A stretch of 64,000 nucleotides of DNA from Paralithodes platypus (Eukaryota > Arthropoda > Malacostraca > Decapoda > Lithodidae), in NCBI GenBank assembly GCA_032716605.1, contig CM064502.1:35150932-35214931 (forward strand), in the 5' to 3' direction. A model generated the notes under the pieces. It worked only from the letters and a program-made list of their open reading frames with translations. It was not told the DNA's origin and did not search any database. A program made the translations under genes and the position numbers. Each line of letters begins with the position of its first letter. Within the stretch, counting starts at the first letter, position 1. Below are positions 21,683 to 31,559 of the stretch, piece after piece.

Positions 21683-21779
21683 ATTATGTTTCATGGGTAA
21701 GGATAGTGCTTTGGACTTTCCCATGATTTTGTTCATATCATATGAGTCTCAATTCCTATCCTTACCCATGAAACATAAT
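21683..21779. repeat. Hairpin with 24-bp perfect arms in LTR-A
   Basis: Arms 21683-21706 (ATTATGTTTCATGGGTAAGG onward) and 21756-21779 are exact complements around a 49-base loop. In the other LTR-A copy (10701-10768) the loop is present in the opposite orientation. Confidence 0.88.
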
Positions 21780-22731
21780 ATTGGTATTCCAGTAGGTTGG
21801 GGCAGACTTCTCAGAGCCAACACCAAAGCACTGTGGATACCAACTTCAATAATAAAGAACACATACATATAATAATAATAAGCCATGCAGTAGAATAAAT
21901 GGAAGTAAAATGGAAGAGAAAAGGTATGAAGCTTATACTTAAGATTGTGATATAAGAAGATGCAGTATTTCTAGTTAACAAATGCAGAAAACTCCAGTAT
22001 GCAAAATAATAAAGATAGAATAATATTTGTTATGGTTTAAATGACTCACAGACTTGCTCTGCTACTACTCAATAAGGAACAATGAAAATATATGTGGTAT
22101 CTAGGGAAACATTGAAGCAAGCCTGGGACAGACTCCACAGCATGTGTGCTCTGTAAGGGGTCTGTAGCTCGAGTGAGCGGTCATGTGAACACAAGAGTCC
22201 CAGGAGGCGAGGAGAGCTCCAGAAATTGTTAGACTCAACAATTATTTTAAGCTCCTAGGCTCTCATTAACTATACAAAAGTAATCAAGTAAATATAAGTC
22301 ATCATTGTGCAAACTTATGATAATCGAAATAATCCCCCAAATGCTAAACAAAAGAAGTAATTATACTCGTGCCAACAAAAGAGACAGCTAGCCTCTCTAC
22401 AAGGTATTGCCTCACATGGTGCAACCATGACGTCACCACCCCAAATCGAAGGATGCAGGGAGAGAGAGAGAAAAAACATGGCTCTCCCCCAATATAACAA
22501 AGGCTATGTAAATTATTATAACACACATACAACTGAACTGAGGTTATATAAGTTCAGGGGAATGTGACACCCTCACACCCAGGGGGAGTCTGTTGGTGCA
22601 TCTTGAAACACCAGACTACTCATACTTCAATAATACTACAAGACATACACAACTAGTCTTTTTCTAGTATTTTTATAGTTTTTATATTTTTGCATTTAAA
22701 TATTTTCTTCTATACAGAAACACAGCAACTC

Positions 22732-24465
22732 CTACTTTACGACCCTACGCTGGGCTAGATACGGCAACCAACAAGCACCAGACGTAAACATGCTAATCAA
22801 ACCAATGTAGGAGGCTACACCAACACTGACTGAACGGCGAGGGTTCTCCTTAAAACATACCCTCCCGTGACAAACAATCAGCCAGAACATTATCAGTGCC
22901 CCTAACATGCCACACATCCAAACTGTGTTCCGGCAGCAAAACATCACCTGACACTCAAAAACTGCCCAGTCCATCAGAAGACTGGCACTTCTCTTCGCTT
23001 TCTCTGGCAACGGGACCTGCCAATAACCTGTCACTAATTTCACCTTAGTGATAAACGTGGCAGCCCCGATGCGGTCTATGGGGTCGTCATCTCTGGGTAA
23101 TGGATAGGTGTCTGTCTGGGATAATGCACTAACACTACTGCAATCAACACAAAAATGGATCTTGCCACTCTGCTCAGGTTGCAAAGTCACTGGCAAACAC
23201 CACTCACGATATCCCTTATCCCTCAGACCCTTCTCCAACATGTAGTCCAGCTCTGCTTTGAAGACAGGCTGTCGAGCAGGATTTATACGATAGGGAGCCA
23301 ACTTGAGCTTTGCACTGTCTCCAGCCTCTATGTCGGGTGCCACCCCGAACATCAGGCCTGGAGAATCAACAAACATGCGGAAGTACTGCCACAGCCTACT
23401 AAACAACTCCTCTTGGCACTTAGGAACAAGAGGTTGCAACTTATCTCGAAGAACAACATACTCATTGCCCTCCCACAACCCAGCCTGGACCGCAGCCTCT
23501 AAATTATAGTCTCCCTCCTTCTCCACCTCCGTCCCTAATACAGCCAGGTCATGAGAGGGATAATCTGTACCACCTGTGCAGTCACTCCCACAATTCATAA
23601 GAACAAAGGCTTCCCCGCCAATACCATACATGCGCACCCCTGCATTCCTTGCGGCTACACCTGCCTGCGCAGCATCACCGCCTTCAGCGCCATGGCCAGA
23701 TGCAGTCAGTCTATGGTAGGGCTGTTGCATTTTAATAGGGCAGCATTGGGAGGCTATGCGACGGTCGGGCGTATCTATTACATAGTCAACCTCACCAATC
23801 TGCTTAATGACCTGATACTGACCACAAAACTTAGCAGCCATGGGTCGACCCTGAACTGACAACCGTGCCAAAGCCTCGTCGCCCACCTTGAACACCCTAG
23901 ATTTAGCCTGTTTGTTACAATGGTCTCTCATCTTCGTGTTCATGCTGCTAACCGGGATAGCCTCCGGGTATCTAGTGGTAGTATTAATTAAAGTGTGCAA
24001 GTATTTATCTCCCGAACTGGTGGGTAATAAGGGACCAACCATGTCAACTATGACACAAGTCAATGGCGGTTCAACTGCAGGTGTAGGGATCAAAGGTGCT
24101 ACGGGTATTCCTTGGTTGGGTTTTCCAATTACCTGACAAACATGACATGACATAAAAAAAGTAGCCACCGATGCATGCATATTAGGCCACCAAAAATTAA
24201 AACGCAGCCTTTCAGTAGTCTTAAGCACCCCTAGATGCCCCGCCAGTGGTGCCTCATGCGCTAGTCTAACCAGCTCTTCCCTGAACTGAGCAGGCACCAC
24301 TAACTGCTCCTCCCCAAAACCTGAGTTTGTGTCCGGCTTCCACTGCTGATACAGCAATACCCCTTTCACAACAAATTTCTCTGCTTGACCGTTCTTCCCA
24401 CCAGTCGTACCAACCTTCTTAAACAGGAGGCCCAGACTCGGGTCCTCGTGCTGCAACATGCTCAA
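22732..24465 (-). pseudogene. Gypsy-A copy 2 integrase-RT fragment (577 codons open)
   Basis: One open frame with the integrase zinc-binding region (LAHEAPLAGHLGVL, MSCHVCQVIGKPN), the first core Asp in VIVDMVGPLLPTSS and RYPEAIPVSS. An in-frame deletion of well over 100 residues, relative to Gypsy-B, then removes the second Asp and the Glu. The integrase C-terminal tail (KVGDEALARLSVQGRPMAA, DYVIDTPDRR) is followed by the start of RT (SAKLKLAPYR, DTYPLPRDDDPIDRIGA, GYWQVPL). After QVMF the coding sequence jumps to the last part of RNase H, which is read in a different frame (HSLDVWHVRGTDNVLADC). The ORF therefore ends in nonsense residues. It cannot make an active integrase or polymerase. 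Confidence 0.82.
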
Positions 24466-25637
24466 TTTTTTCTAGGTAGTTCCATCAAAGCAGTTACCTC
24501 TGACCTCTCAAAAATATCAGAAGGTTGAGTCGGTATCACTATGTCAGACTCCTCGTCCGGCACTAGGTCACCTCTACTAGTCTCGGTAGCCTCACTGGGG
24601 TCAGCCAAGCCCACAGCTGTCTCCGGACCAGTGTCATCTAGTAGTTCATCATGGGATGGCCCACACTCATGGCTGTCGGCCCCCGCCTCCACTAAATCGT
24701 CCACCTGTTGTGCCAAATGTGCCACTGATTGGGTCACTGCATCAACAGGGTAGATAGAGTCCATGTTATCTTCTTGCAAACAACCACCACCAGGGGGCAC
24801 AAAAGCAGCCTCAGCGACGACTATAGGAGGCGGGAAAACTACATCCCCTGCCAAGTCAGTCCCGAGCAAAAAGTCCACCCCCTCAACTGGCAGAGTGTCC
24901 ACCATAGCCACCTTACACTCAGCAGTCAAAAGTGGGCACTCTAGGGTCACCGGGACTAAATCACAGAATTGTTCACTGTTGATTCCCCTGCACATTAGAA
25001 ACTCTCCCGTGCTAATAGGTCCCCCTGTCAGGTTGCGACACATGGATTGTTGCGCACCAGTATCCCTAAACACCTTGACAGGGTAAGTCTGCTCCCCAAC
25101 CCGTACAAATCCATCATGTATGAATGGCCGACACCAATCAGGGGAAGTTTGGTTATGCTCAGCTGGTGATACCATCTGGGGCGGCAAAGTGCTTACTACC
25201 CTGCTTTGCGCTGGCCAACACTGCCCCCCAAACTCACCAGTACCTGGCTTGCCTTTCACAGGCACCTCCCCTAATGTCGCCACCAACTGGACAGCCTTGG
25301 GTTCCTTGGTAGCCTTCCATTTAGCACACTGAGGTTTAATATGACCCACTTGCTTGCAAAAATAACATCTCACTTCCGTAGAAGCTTGCTGTTTGTCAGC
25401 CTTGGTATAATGTTGTGTCTGATTTGTGGTACCTTTGGGTGATGATGGGCGAGCTGATACTGTGGCTGCTTGGTGCACAGGTCGGTCTCTCCTGTCACCA
25501 ATGCTCCCCATGCATGTGCCACGCTGGGCTAGTGCAAAGTCATCAGCCCAAACTGCAGCTTCCCTTATTGATTTAAACCGCTTTTCTTTTAATTTTGCCC
25601 CAATGTCCTTTTCAACTATGCTGGCAGACTGCTCCAT
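24462..25637 (-). pseudogene. Gypsy-A copy 2 Gag C-terminus, zinc knuckle and protease
   Basis: 391 codons open. They cover the end of the capsid domain (KSIREAAVWADDFALAQ), the zinc knuckle CYFCKQVGHIKPQC at about residues 90-104, an aspartic protease with RDTGAQQSM (catalytic Asp at about 186) and DFLLGTDLAGDV, and an acidic Ser/Asp-rich linker. It overlaps the next frame (22732-24465) by four bases. The upstream part of Gag is cut off by the LINE junction at 25728. Confidence 0.8.
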
Positions 25638-25726
25638 CAGCCAAACCTCACAGGCCGCCTCAAAAGTACCAGCCGACTCTGAATGCAGCCACTTAGCTAG
25701 AGTATCGCGCAGGTACCTGGCACATT

Positions 25727-26905
25727 TTGAATGAGTTTATAAAGAGTTGTCCTAGAAGTGTTATGTTGATTGTTGTACAATTGTTTAATATAATTCTGAA
25801 CTCTGCAGTAGTACCAACAGATTGGACTGTCGGAATTATTAAGCCACTTTACAAAAACAATGGTTGCATAGATAATGCTAATAATTATAGAGGAATAACT
25901 TTGTTGAGTTGCCTGGGTAAGTTGTTCACATCTTTACTTAACACGAGACTATATGAATACTTGACTAACATGAATTTATTAGGGAACGAACAGGCAGGCT
26001 TCAGGAAAGGTTTCAGTTGCCTTGATCATATATTTTCGTTGCACGTTCTTATTAATTACTATTTGGCTCGTAAGAAAAGGTTGTATTGTGCTTTTATTGA
26101 TTATAAAAAGGCGTTTGACTTTATTGAGAGAACAGAATTATGGACGAAAATATTAAGTCACAATATTAATGGGAGGGTACTACGGGTGGTGCACAACTTG
26201 TATAGCAGGGCTAAATCATGTGTTAAAGTCAATAATCAGATATCCCCTATTTTTCGTGTAATGTCGGTCGGTATGAGACAAGCAGAAAGTTTATCCCCAC
26301 TTCTATTTGCAATGTTTTTAAATTATTTTAAAGCTCACATCAGTAATGCATTTTCGGGATTGCCAACTATCAGTACAGATGTTGTAGGGTTCTTGGGCGA
26401 GAATGATGCTGAACTTTATTTTAATTTGTTTTGCCTACTTTATGCTGATGACACTATAGTTATGGCCGAAAATGAAAATGATTTACAGTTTGCTTTGAAT
26501 GCCGTTCAGGAGTATTCTAGCCTTTCATCACTGCAGGTAAACATTGGTAAAACTAAAGTTGTAATATTTTCCAGGGGTAAGGTCAGAAAACATAGGACAT
26601 TTAAATTCGGTAATGATGAAATCCAGGTAGTGGTTGATTATACTTACCTGGGCACAACATTTAACTTCAACGGTCGATTTCATAAAGCTAAAGCAAAACA
26701 AGTAATTAAAAGTAAGAGAGCAACTTATGGGTTATTAAATACAATTAACAAGCTTAACCTACCGTTCGACACAAGTATCGATTTATACGAAAAACTAGTA
26801 TTACCCATCTTATTGTACGGTAGTGAAATATGGGGCTGTGAGAATATTGATCACCTAAAAAGGACATGCAATAGCTTTTTGAAGAGACTTTTGAGGTTGA
26901 ATTAA
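25727..26905 (+). pseudogene. LINE-B reverse transcriptase (392 codons open)
   Basis: A well-preserved RT missing its first motifs and the endonuclease. Visible are DWTVGIIKPLYKNNG, NNYRGITLLSCLGKLF, QAGFRKGFSCLDHIF, CAFIDYKKAFDFIERT, VGMRQAESLSPLLFA (usually GVRQGCxLSP) and the catalytic LLYADDTIVMAE (about residues 237-248). Then come the thumb (VNIGKTKVVIF, YLGTTFNF) and LPILLYGSEIWG. A stop at 26903 ends it; the C-terminal domain lies further on. The change of the usual Gly-Cys after RQ to Ala-Glu suggests decay. The clade was not assigned. Confidence 0.85.
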
Positions 26906-27794
26906 TCAACTGCAACATGTATGGTGTATGGTGAATCAGGTTTTAGAAGTTTGCAGGAAATCATAGACAATAGAATGGTAAATTTTTGGTTTAGGATTAC
27001 AAGTGATACGGAAAATAAAATGTCAAGTGTTTTGTATAGATTAATGAAAGTTTTGTATAATCGATAACAGTACAAATTACCCTGGTTAAATAATATCAAA
27101 TGCTTACTAGATAGCAATGGAATGTCGCATGTATTTAATGATGTAAATAATATTAATGGTAACTGGTTTAAAGAAGCACTGAAACTTAGATCTAGTGATA
27201 TTTATAGGCAACAATGGACGGAGGAAGTTAATAGAAGTAGTGTTTGTTGGAATTACAGAATAATGACGGTCGATTACCGCATCCAAGATTATTTACTTAA
27301 ACTGCCAAAGCAATATTCAATAAGGTTGTGTAAATTCAAATGTGGTAATCATATGCTGCCTATTGTCAGCGGTAGACACAACAACATAAATGTAAACGAG
27401 CGAATTTGTACGTTATGTAACAGTAATGAAGTCGGTGATGAATTCCATTTTTTGTTCAAATGTTCACATTTTAATGTTTACAGAAGGCAGTACCTTAACA
27501 AATATTATTATAATAATCCTAATTCTATGAAAATGTCACAGTTATTCAGCAGTACACAACATGCAGTTATATTAAAACTTGCCAAATTTGTAGGAAAAAT
27601 TATGAATTATTTCAAGACATAAATTCTTGAACTTACAACAAGGCCACCAGTCAAGTTGAAATATTATTATGTACTAATAATGTTGTTGGTTTGTATATGT
27701 GTTATTGTATTTTGCATTTGTATTGAAGTATGTACTCTTAATACCCCACTGGGGGTCGCTCGAGTTAATAAACCTTTCAAACCTTTCAAACCAC
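25729..27794 (+). mobile_element. 5'-truncated LINE-B
   Basis: Starts inside the RT domain at the Gypsy-A junction and ends in a short tandem tail of CCTTTCAAA units (27772-27793). No target-site duplication can be shown, because the left flank is Gypsy-A and the right flank is a different LINE. Confidence 0.8.
26906..27622 (+). pseudogene. LINE-B C-terminal domain with Cys/His cluster
   Basis: Continues the RT product after a stop at 26903 and another at about 27066. The stretch 27122-27622 is open for 166 codons. It contains RICTLCNSNEVGDEFHFLFKC (C-x2-C ... H-x4-C type), the zinc-binding C-terminal motif of several LINE lineages. The stop at 27620-27622 is followed by the 3' untranslated region. 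Confidence 0.8.
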
Positions 27795-29540
27795 ACCTCC
27801 TTCTTACTTCCTCATTCGTCTGTCTATCCCTCCATGTAACTCCGCACGCACTTCTCAAGTAACTCATTTCCACCGCTCTCACTCTTGATCTGAGTCTCTT
27901 CCCGAAAGTCCATGCTTCGCTTCCGTAAGTTAGTGTCGGGATTACCACACTGTCATGCAAGGACTTCTTCACTTCCATACTGACCACCCAATTTCTTGTT
28001 ACTGCTGTCAACGTTCCTACAACCCTCTTCCCCTGTTGTACCCTCTCCCGCACTTCCTCATCCATAGTCCCATCTTTACTCAACACACTGCCCAGAGTTT
28101 ACGATCTCCATAGCCTGACCGTTCAACTTCACCTCACACTCTGTGACTTCACCCCTTTCAAAGACCATAACCTTGCTGTTCCCCGCATTTACCTTCAAAT
28201 TCCGTTTTTCACACACTGTTCCAAACTCATTTACCGGACCCTGCAACTCCCATTCATTATCGCTCATCAGAACTGTATCATCCGCAAACACCAGTATAGG
28301 CAGCTTCCACTCATTTCCCTCCCTTTTCAGCGATACACCAACATCCACTACTCTTCCTAGTATTTCTTTCATGACTCCATCCATATATACAGTAAACAAC
28401 CACGGGGACATCACACACCCCTGTTTCAACCCAACACTCAGGTCAAAGAACTCGCTCTGCTCATTCTCTACACGTACTGCCGCCTTTGCACCCTCATACA
28501 TGCTCTTCACTGCTTTCAGCAACTTGCCATCTACTCCGTATATTCTAAGTACTTTCCACATGCCTTCTCTATCCACTCTGTCATAGGCCTTCTCCAAGTC
28601 CATAAAGGCAACATACACCTTTTGTTGCTTCTCCAGATATTTCTCCACTACACACTTCAGGGTAAAAATCTGATCTACACATCCTCTTCCCTTCCTAAAA
28701 CCCCCCTGCTCGTCGCCTATCCATTTCTCCGTTCTCACTCTCACTCTCTCAATCACTACCCTACTGTACACCTTCCCTACTACGCTTAAAAGACATATTC
28801 CTCGGTGGTTACCACACATTCCTCTCTCCCCTTTGCCCTTATATAGGGGGACTATTATGCCAGTCTTCCAGTCATCGGGTGGAATCCCCTTCTCCCATGC
28901 TAGTTTGCACATTTTCCATACCCATTCGATCACTATCTCACCACCATACCTCAATATTTCCCCACTTACTCCATCTGTTCCTGGTGCTTTCCCCAACTTC
29001 ACTCTTTTCATAGCTTCCCACACTTCTGACCTCCTGATCCCCACCTCCTCCTCCACTACTTCTCCTCTTCTCCCTCCCATAGCATATCCAACTATATTTG
29101 CTGGCTCTTCATTCCTTACATTTAGCAACTCGTTGAAGTACTCCCTCCATCTTTCGACTCTCTCTTGCTTCTCGGCTAGCATTCTCCCATTCTTATCTTT
29201 CACACCCTTACTGTTTCCTTTGCTACCTTCCCTAACTTTCTTGACTTCTTTCCAGAACAGTTTCTTACACTCCCTCCATTTTACACTCAGATTCCTTCCA
29301 AATTCCTCATCTACTCTTCTCTTACTTTCCTTCACTACTCTCTTCACCACTCTCTTTCTCTCCACGTACCTCGCTCGTTTCTGCCACTCCAAATCTTCAT
29401 TCCCTCTACTACCCAATCATTCTCTATAACCTTTCTTCTTTTCTTCCACAGCTATTTTTACTTCTTCTGTCCACCATGCTGTACCTTTCACTCCCCTCCC
29501 TCTTCTCCTCATACCACACACCTCCTCACATGCTGCACAG
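27795..29540 (-). pseudogene. RTE-like LINE reverse transcriptase, truncated at both ends
   Basis: The main frame 28076-29416 (446 codons) holds LGKAPGTDGVSGEIL, GIIVPLYKGKGERG, NHRGICLLSVVGKVYSR, QGGFRKGRGCVDQIF, VAFMDLEKAYDRVDR, GLKQGCVMSPWLF and the catalytic VFADDTVLMSD (about residue 370). A frame shift near 28085 leads to a second open piece (27667-28086) with TLTYGSEAWTFGKR and VEMSYLRSACGV, typical of RTE-type elements. Upstream, EAWWTEEV-like residues are readable to about 29530. The 3' part is cut at 27795 by the LINE-B tail and the 5' part by a (TA)n tract. RTE affiliation is inference. Confidence 0.82.
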
Positions 29541-29552
29541 ATCTCTGGACAG

Positions 29553-29557
29553 ATATA

Positions 29558-29614
<57 letters not shown>

Positions 29615-29667
29615 TGTATATATATATATATATATATGTATATATTATATAGTATATATATATATAT

Positions 29668-29737
<70 letters not shown>

Positions 29738-29740
29738 TAT

Positions 29741-29802
<62 letters not shown>

Positions 29803-29818
29803 TATATACTGTATATAA
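29553..29818. repeat. (TA)n microsatellite
   Basis: About 265 bases of TA with occasional interruptions (TACTGTATA, ACCGATA, TATTCTGTA). The short open frame across it is an artefact of the repeat. Confidence 0.95.
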
Positions 29819-30112
29819 CAGTATAGAGGTATACTTATAACAGGATCAAGTCCTCAATACGTAAACATGAACCTTCTTAACTTTAACAATAATACTTCTA
29901 CGAAAAGATGCAATTATGAACTACTAACCTATACAATACTTAAATCCACTAAGACAAAAAATACTGAAACATTTATTCTAACATAAGTACAGAGAAACGC
30001 ACATGAAAATGGTCTATGGGATCTTAACCCACTGGGCACCCTCGCCGCAGCATATGCGTCGGCTATGTATGTAACGCTAAACCCCAGAGCCGCTTAGGGT
30101 GCGTCGGCACTG
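29819..30112. other. Unassigned interval
   Basis: AT-rich up to about 30020, then more GC-rich with TTAACCCACTGGGCACC at 30027. That string resembles the tip of a TTAA element, but no partner end was found. No gene seen. Confidence 0.4.
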
Positions 30113-30390
30113 TTGACCTTATTTAGTCTTGTCCTATGGTAGCTAGAGAAATCAAATTTGTATGGGATATACCTTATGATGTTGCCGAACAGTGGCGGTA
30201 CTCGATAACCCCCAAGTCCAGCCCTGCGGATGGGGACAGGCGGGTGGGGAACGCCACTTTACCCACTTATCTCACCGCCACTTTCGACTTTATTTACTCT
30301 TTTCCTATGGTAGCTTGAGGGTTTAAATTTGTATGGGATATACCTTTTGATGTTGCCGAACAGTGGCAATACTTGGCAACACCATAGTCC
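30113..30390. repeat. Tandem duplication of about 110 bp
   Basis: The segment with TCCTATGGTAGCT, AATTTGTATGGGATATACC and GATGTTGCCGAACAGTGGC occurs at about 30113-30210 and again at about 30281-30380. The copies share most bases. No coding potential. Confidence 0.8.
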
Positions 30391-31344
30391 AGCCGCAGTG
30401 GGGAGTGGGATGCGCGGGAGTTGGGGGGAAGCCAGTTTTTCCATTGACTTCGCGAGTGTCTGACCTACCTCGTTGCCTCGCGATTTTGGAACAAGGGGAG
30501 GAGAGTGTGTATCGCTCCCCCACATTTTCCATGGTATAGTTGACTCCCCACCAAGTGGGGAAGAGGAGGAGGAGGATGACCCAGATCCCATGGCATTCCT
30601 CAAAATTACGCCAGGCCATCAGGGGTCAGAAGAGAGGAGCTGAGGATGAGAGGTGTCATGTTGCTTCACAACAACACATGCGGTGTGGTTCTCCCCACCG
30701 CCTGCCTTCACCACTACCTCACACTCTCTCCACTAAAAATGCAAAGTGAAAACTCATATTTCTAAGTCAAAAGTGCCTAAAACAATGTGTAAAACTCATA
30801 TTCTAACTATAAAACATACGATAAACTATAAAATCAATAAACAGAGTGTGTGAGAGGCATAATAAAAGTGAAAGTTTGAAGGGGGAGTCGGGTGTCAGTC
30901 AGCTGGTCGTGTGTACGTGCTTGCGTCTTAGGCCAAGATGGTTGCCCATCGCCATGGTAACCAGGACGCGCGCGGGCCTTGCCACACGTCGGCATTTATA
31001 TAACTTGAATCTATGCACTTATCACACTGTAACGTCACTTACAATGACATTATGTGATAAATATGTTGCTAATATATGAACTATGAAGGACACATGATGC
31101 TCGGGTGGTGTAAATAACCGTCACTGGAAAAGTGGGGGCATTGTACATCAGCCATGCTGCTTCGCCCAGCTGTGGTGTGCTGGCGCGGGAGGTTTGAAGA
31201 GGCGCCCGGCACCAGCTGATGGCTGAGACAAGCATTATGTTAGCTATTTCATGAGTAATGTTCCGGGGTTTGGGGGAGGTCTAATCGCTTTTCTTGACTG
31301 GTGTCGTGAAGGGTATAGAACTGCCTCATTTCTGTGGTTAATAG
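30391..31344. other. Unassigned, mixed-composition interval
   Basis: Contains GGA-rich and CG-rich patches (for example 30540-30590 and 30960-30990) but no credible ORF, TIR or repeat pair that I can see. Confidence 0.4.
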
Positions 31345-31369
31345 TTGGTCTCTGAAACTGCGTCTAAGT

Positions 31370-31545
31370 TTTTTGTAGTGTTGAGCCTAGCTGGGGTATT
31401 GGCAGCATCAAGCCTATTCTGTGCAAGCATTGAGCCTACTTCTGCTAGCTTCGAGCCTAGCTGGTGTTTTGGCAGCATCAATCCTACCTCTAGTAGCGCT
31501 GAGCCTACTTCTGCTAGCTTTGAGCCTAGCTGCATGCTTAGCCAA
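31370..31545. repeat. Degenerate minisatellite, unit about 75 bp
   Basis: Repeated words GAGCCTACTTCTGCTAGCTT, GAGCCTAGCTGG and TTGGCAGCATCAA recur two to three times. A diverged piece of the same family (GAGCCTACTTCTGCTATCTT, TTTGGCAGCGTCAAGCC) occurs at about 33918-33990. Confidence 0.7.
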
Positions 31546-31559
31546 AGGATACTTTCTAC

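Larger units (their letters stand above)
10309..22655 (-). mobile_element. Gypsy-A copy 1, Gmr1-like LTR retrotransposon (defective)
   Basis: A minus-strand LTR element. The 3' LTR lies at 10309-15846 (split by Gypsy-C), pol remnants at about 15923-18431, gag at 18350-20928 (split by a TTAA element), a primer-binding site at 21041-21057 and the 5' LTR at 21059-22655. Domain order is Gag-protease-integrase-RT-RNase H. It is defective: most of the integrase core is deleted in frame, the interval from within RT to the end of RNase H is deleted, and there are several frame shifts. The 5' LTR is shared with a second internal region to its right (22656-25728). Confidence 0.8.
21059..22655 (-). repeat. 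LTR-A, second copy (shared LTR)
   Basis: Begins TGTTACGAAGGGG on the plus strand and matches the two parts of the LTR at 10309-15846. It carries a MITE at 21211-21445 that the first copy lacks. Internal sequence lies on both sides: primer-binding site and gag to the left, pol 3' end to the right. It therefore serves as the 5' LTR of copy 1 and the 3' LTR of copy 2. The right boundary is approximate. Confidence 0.82.
22656..25728 (-). mobile_element. Gypsy-A copy 2, internal region truncated at its 5' side
   Basis: Very similar to 15847-18910, with the same internal deletions. It runs from the polypyrimidine stretch next to the LTR through pol and the C-terminal part of gag. It stops at CCTGGCACATT near 25728, where an unrelated LINE begins. 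The rest of gag, the primer site and the outer LTR are missing. Confidence 0.82.

Noticed and set aside
25727..26905. Host telomerase or a functional RT gene
   Set aside because: Motifs and the following Cys/His C-terminal domain are those of a LINE; there is a premature stop and the upstream part is missing.
28143..29429. Long plus-strand frames (147 and 198 codons) rich in Ser, Thr and Phe
   Set aside because: Antisense shadows of the RTE-like RT on the minus strand.
29636..29818. 60-codon Tyr/Ile-rich open frame
   Set aside because: It is a direct translation of the (TA)n microsatellite.
30027..30060. TTAACCCACTGGGCACC as one end of another TTAA element
   Set aside because: No matching opposite tip with TTAA was found within a plausible distance.
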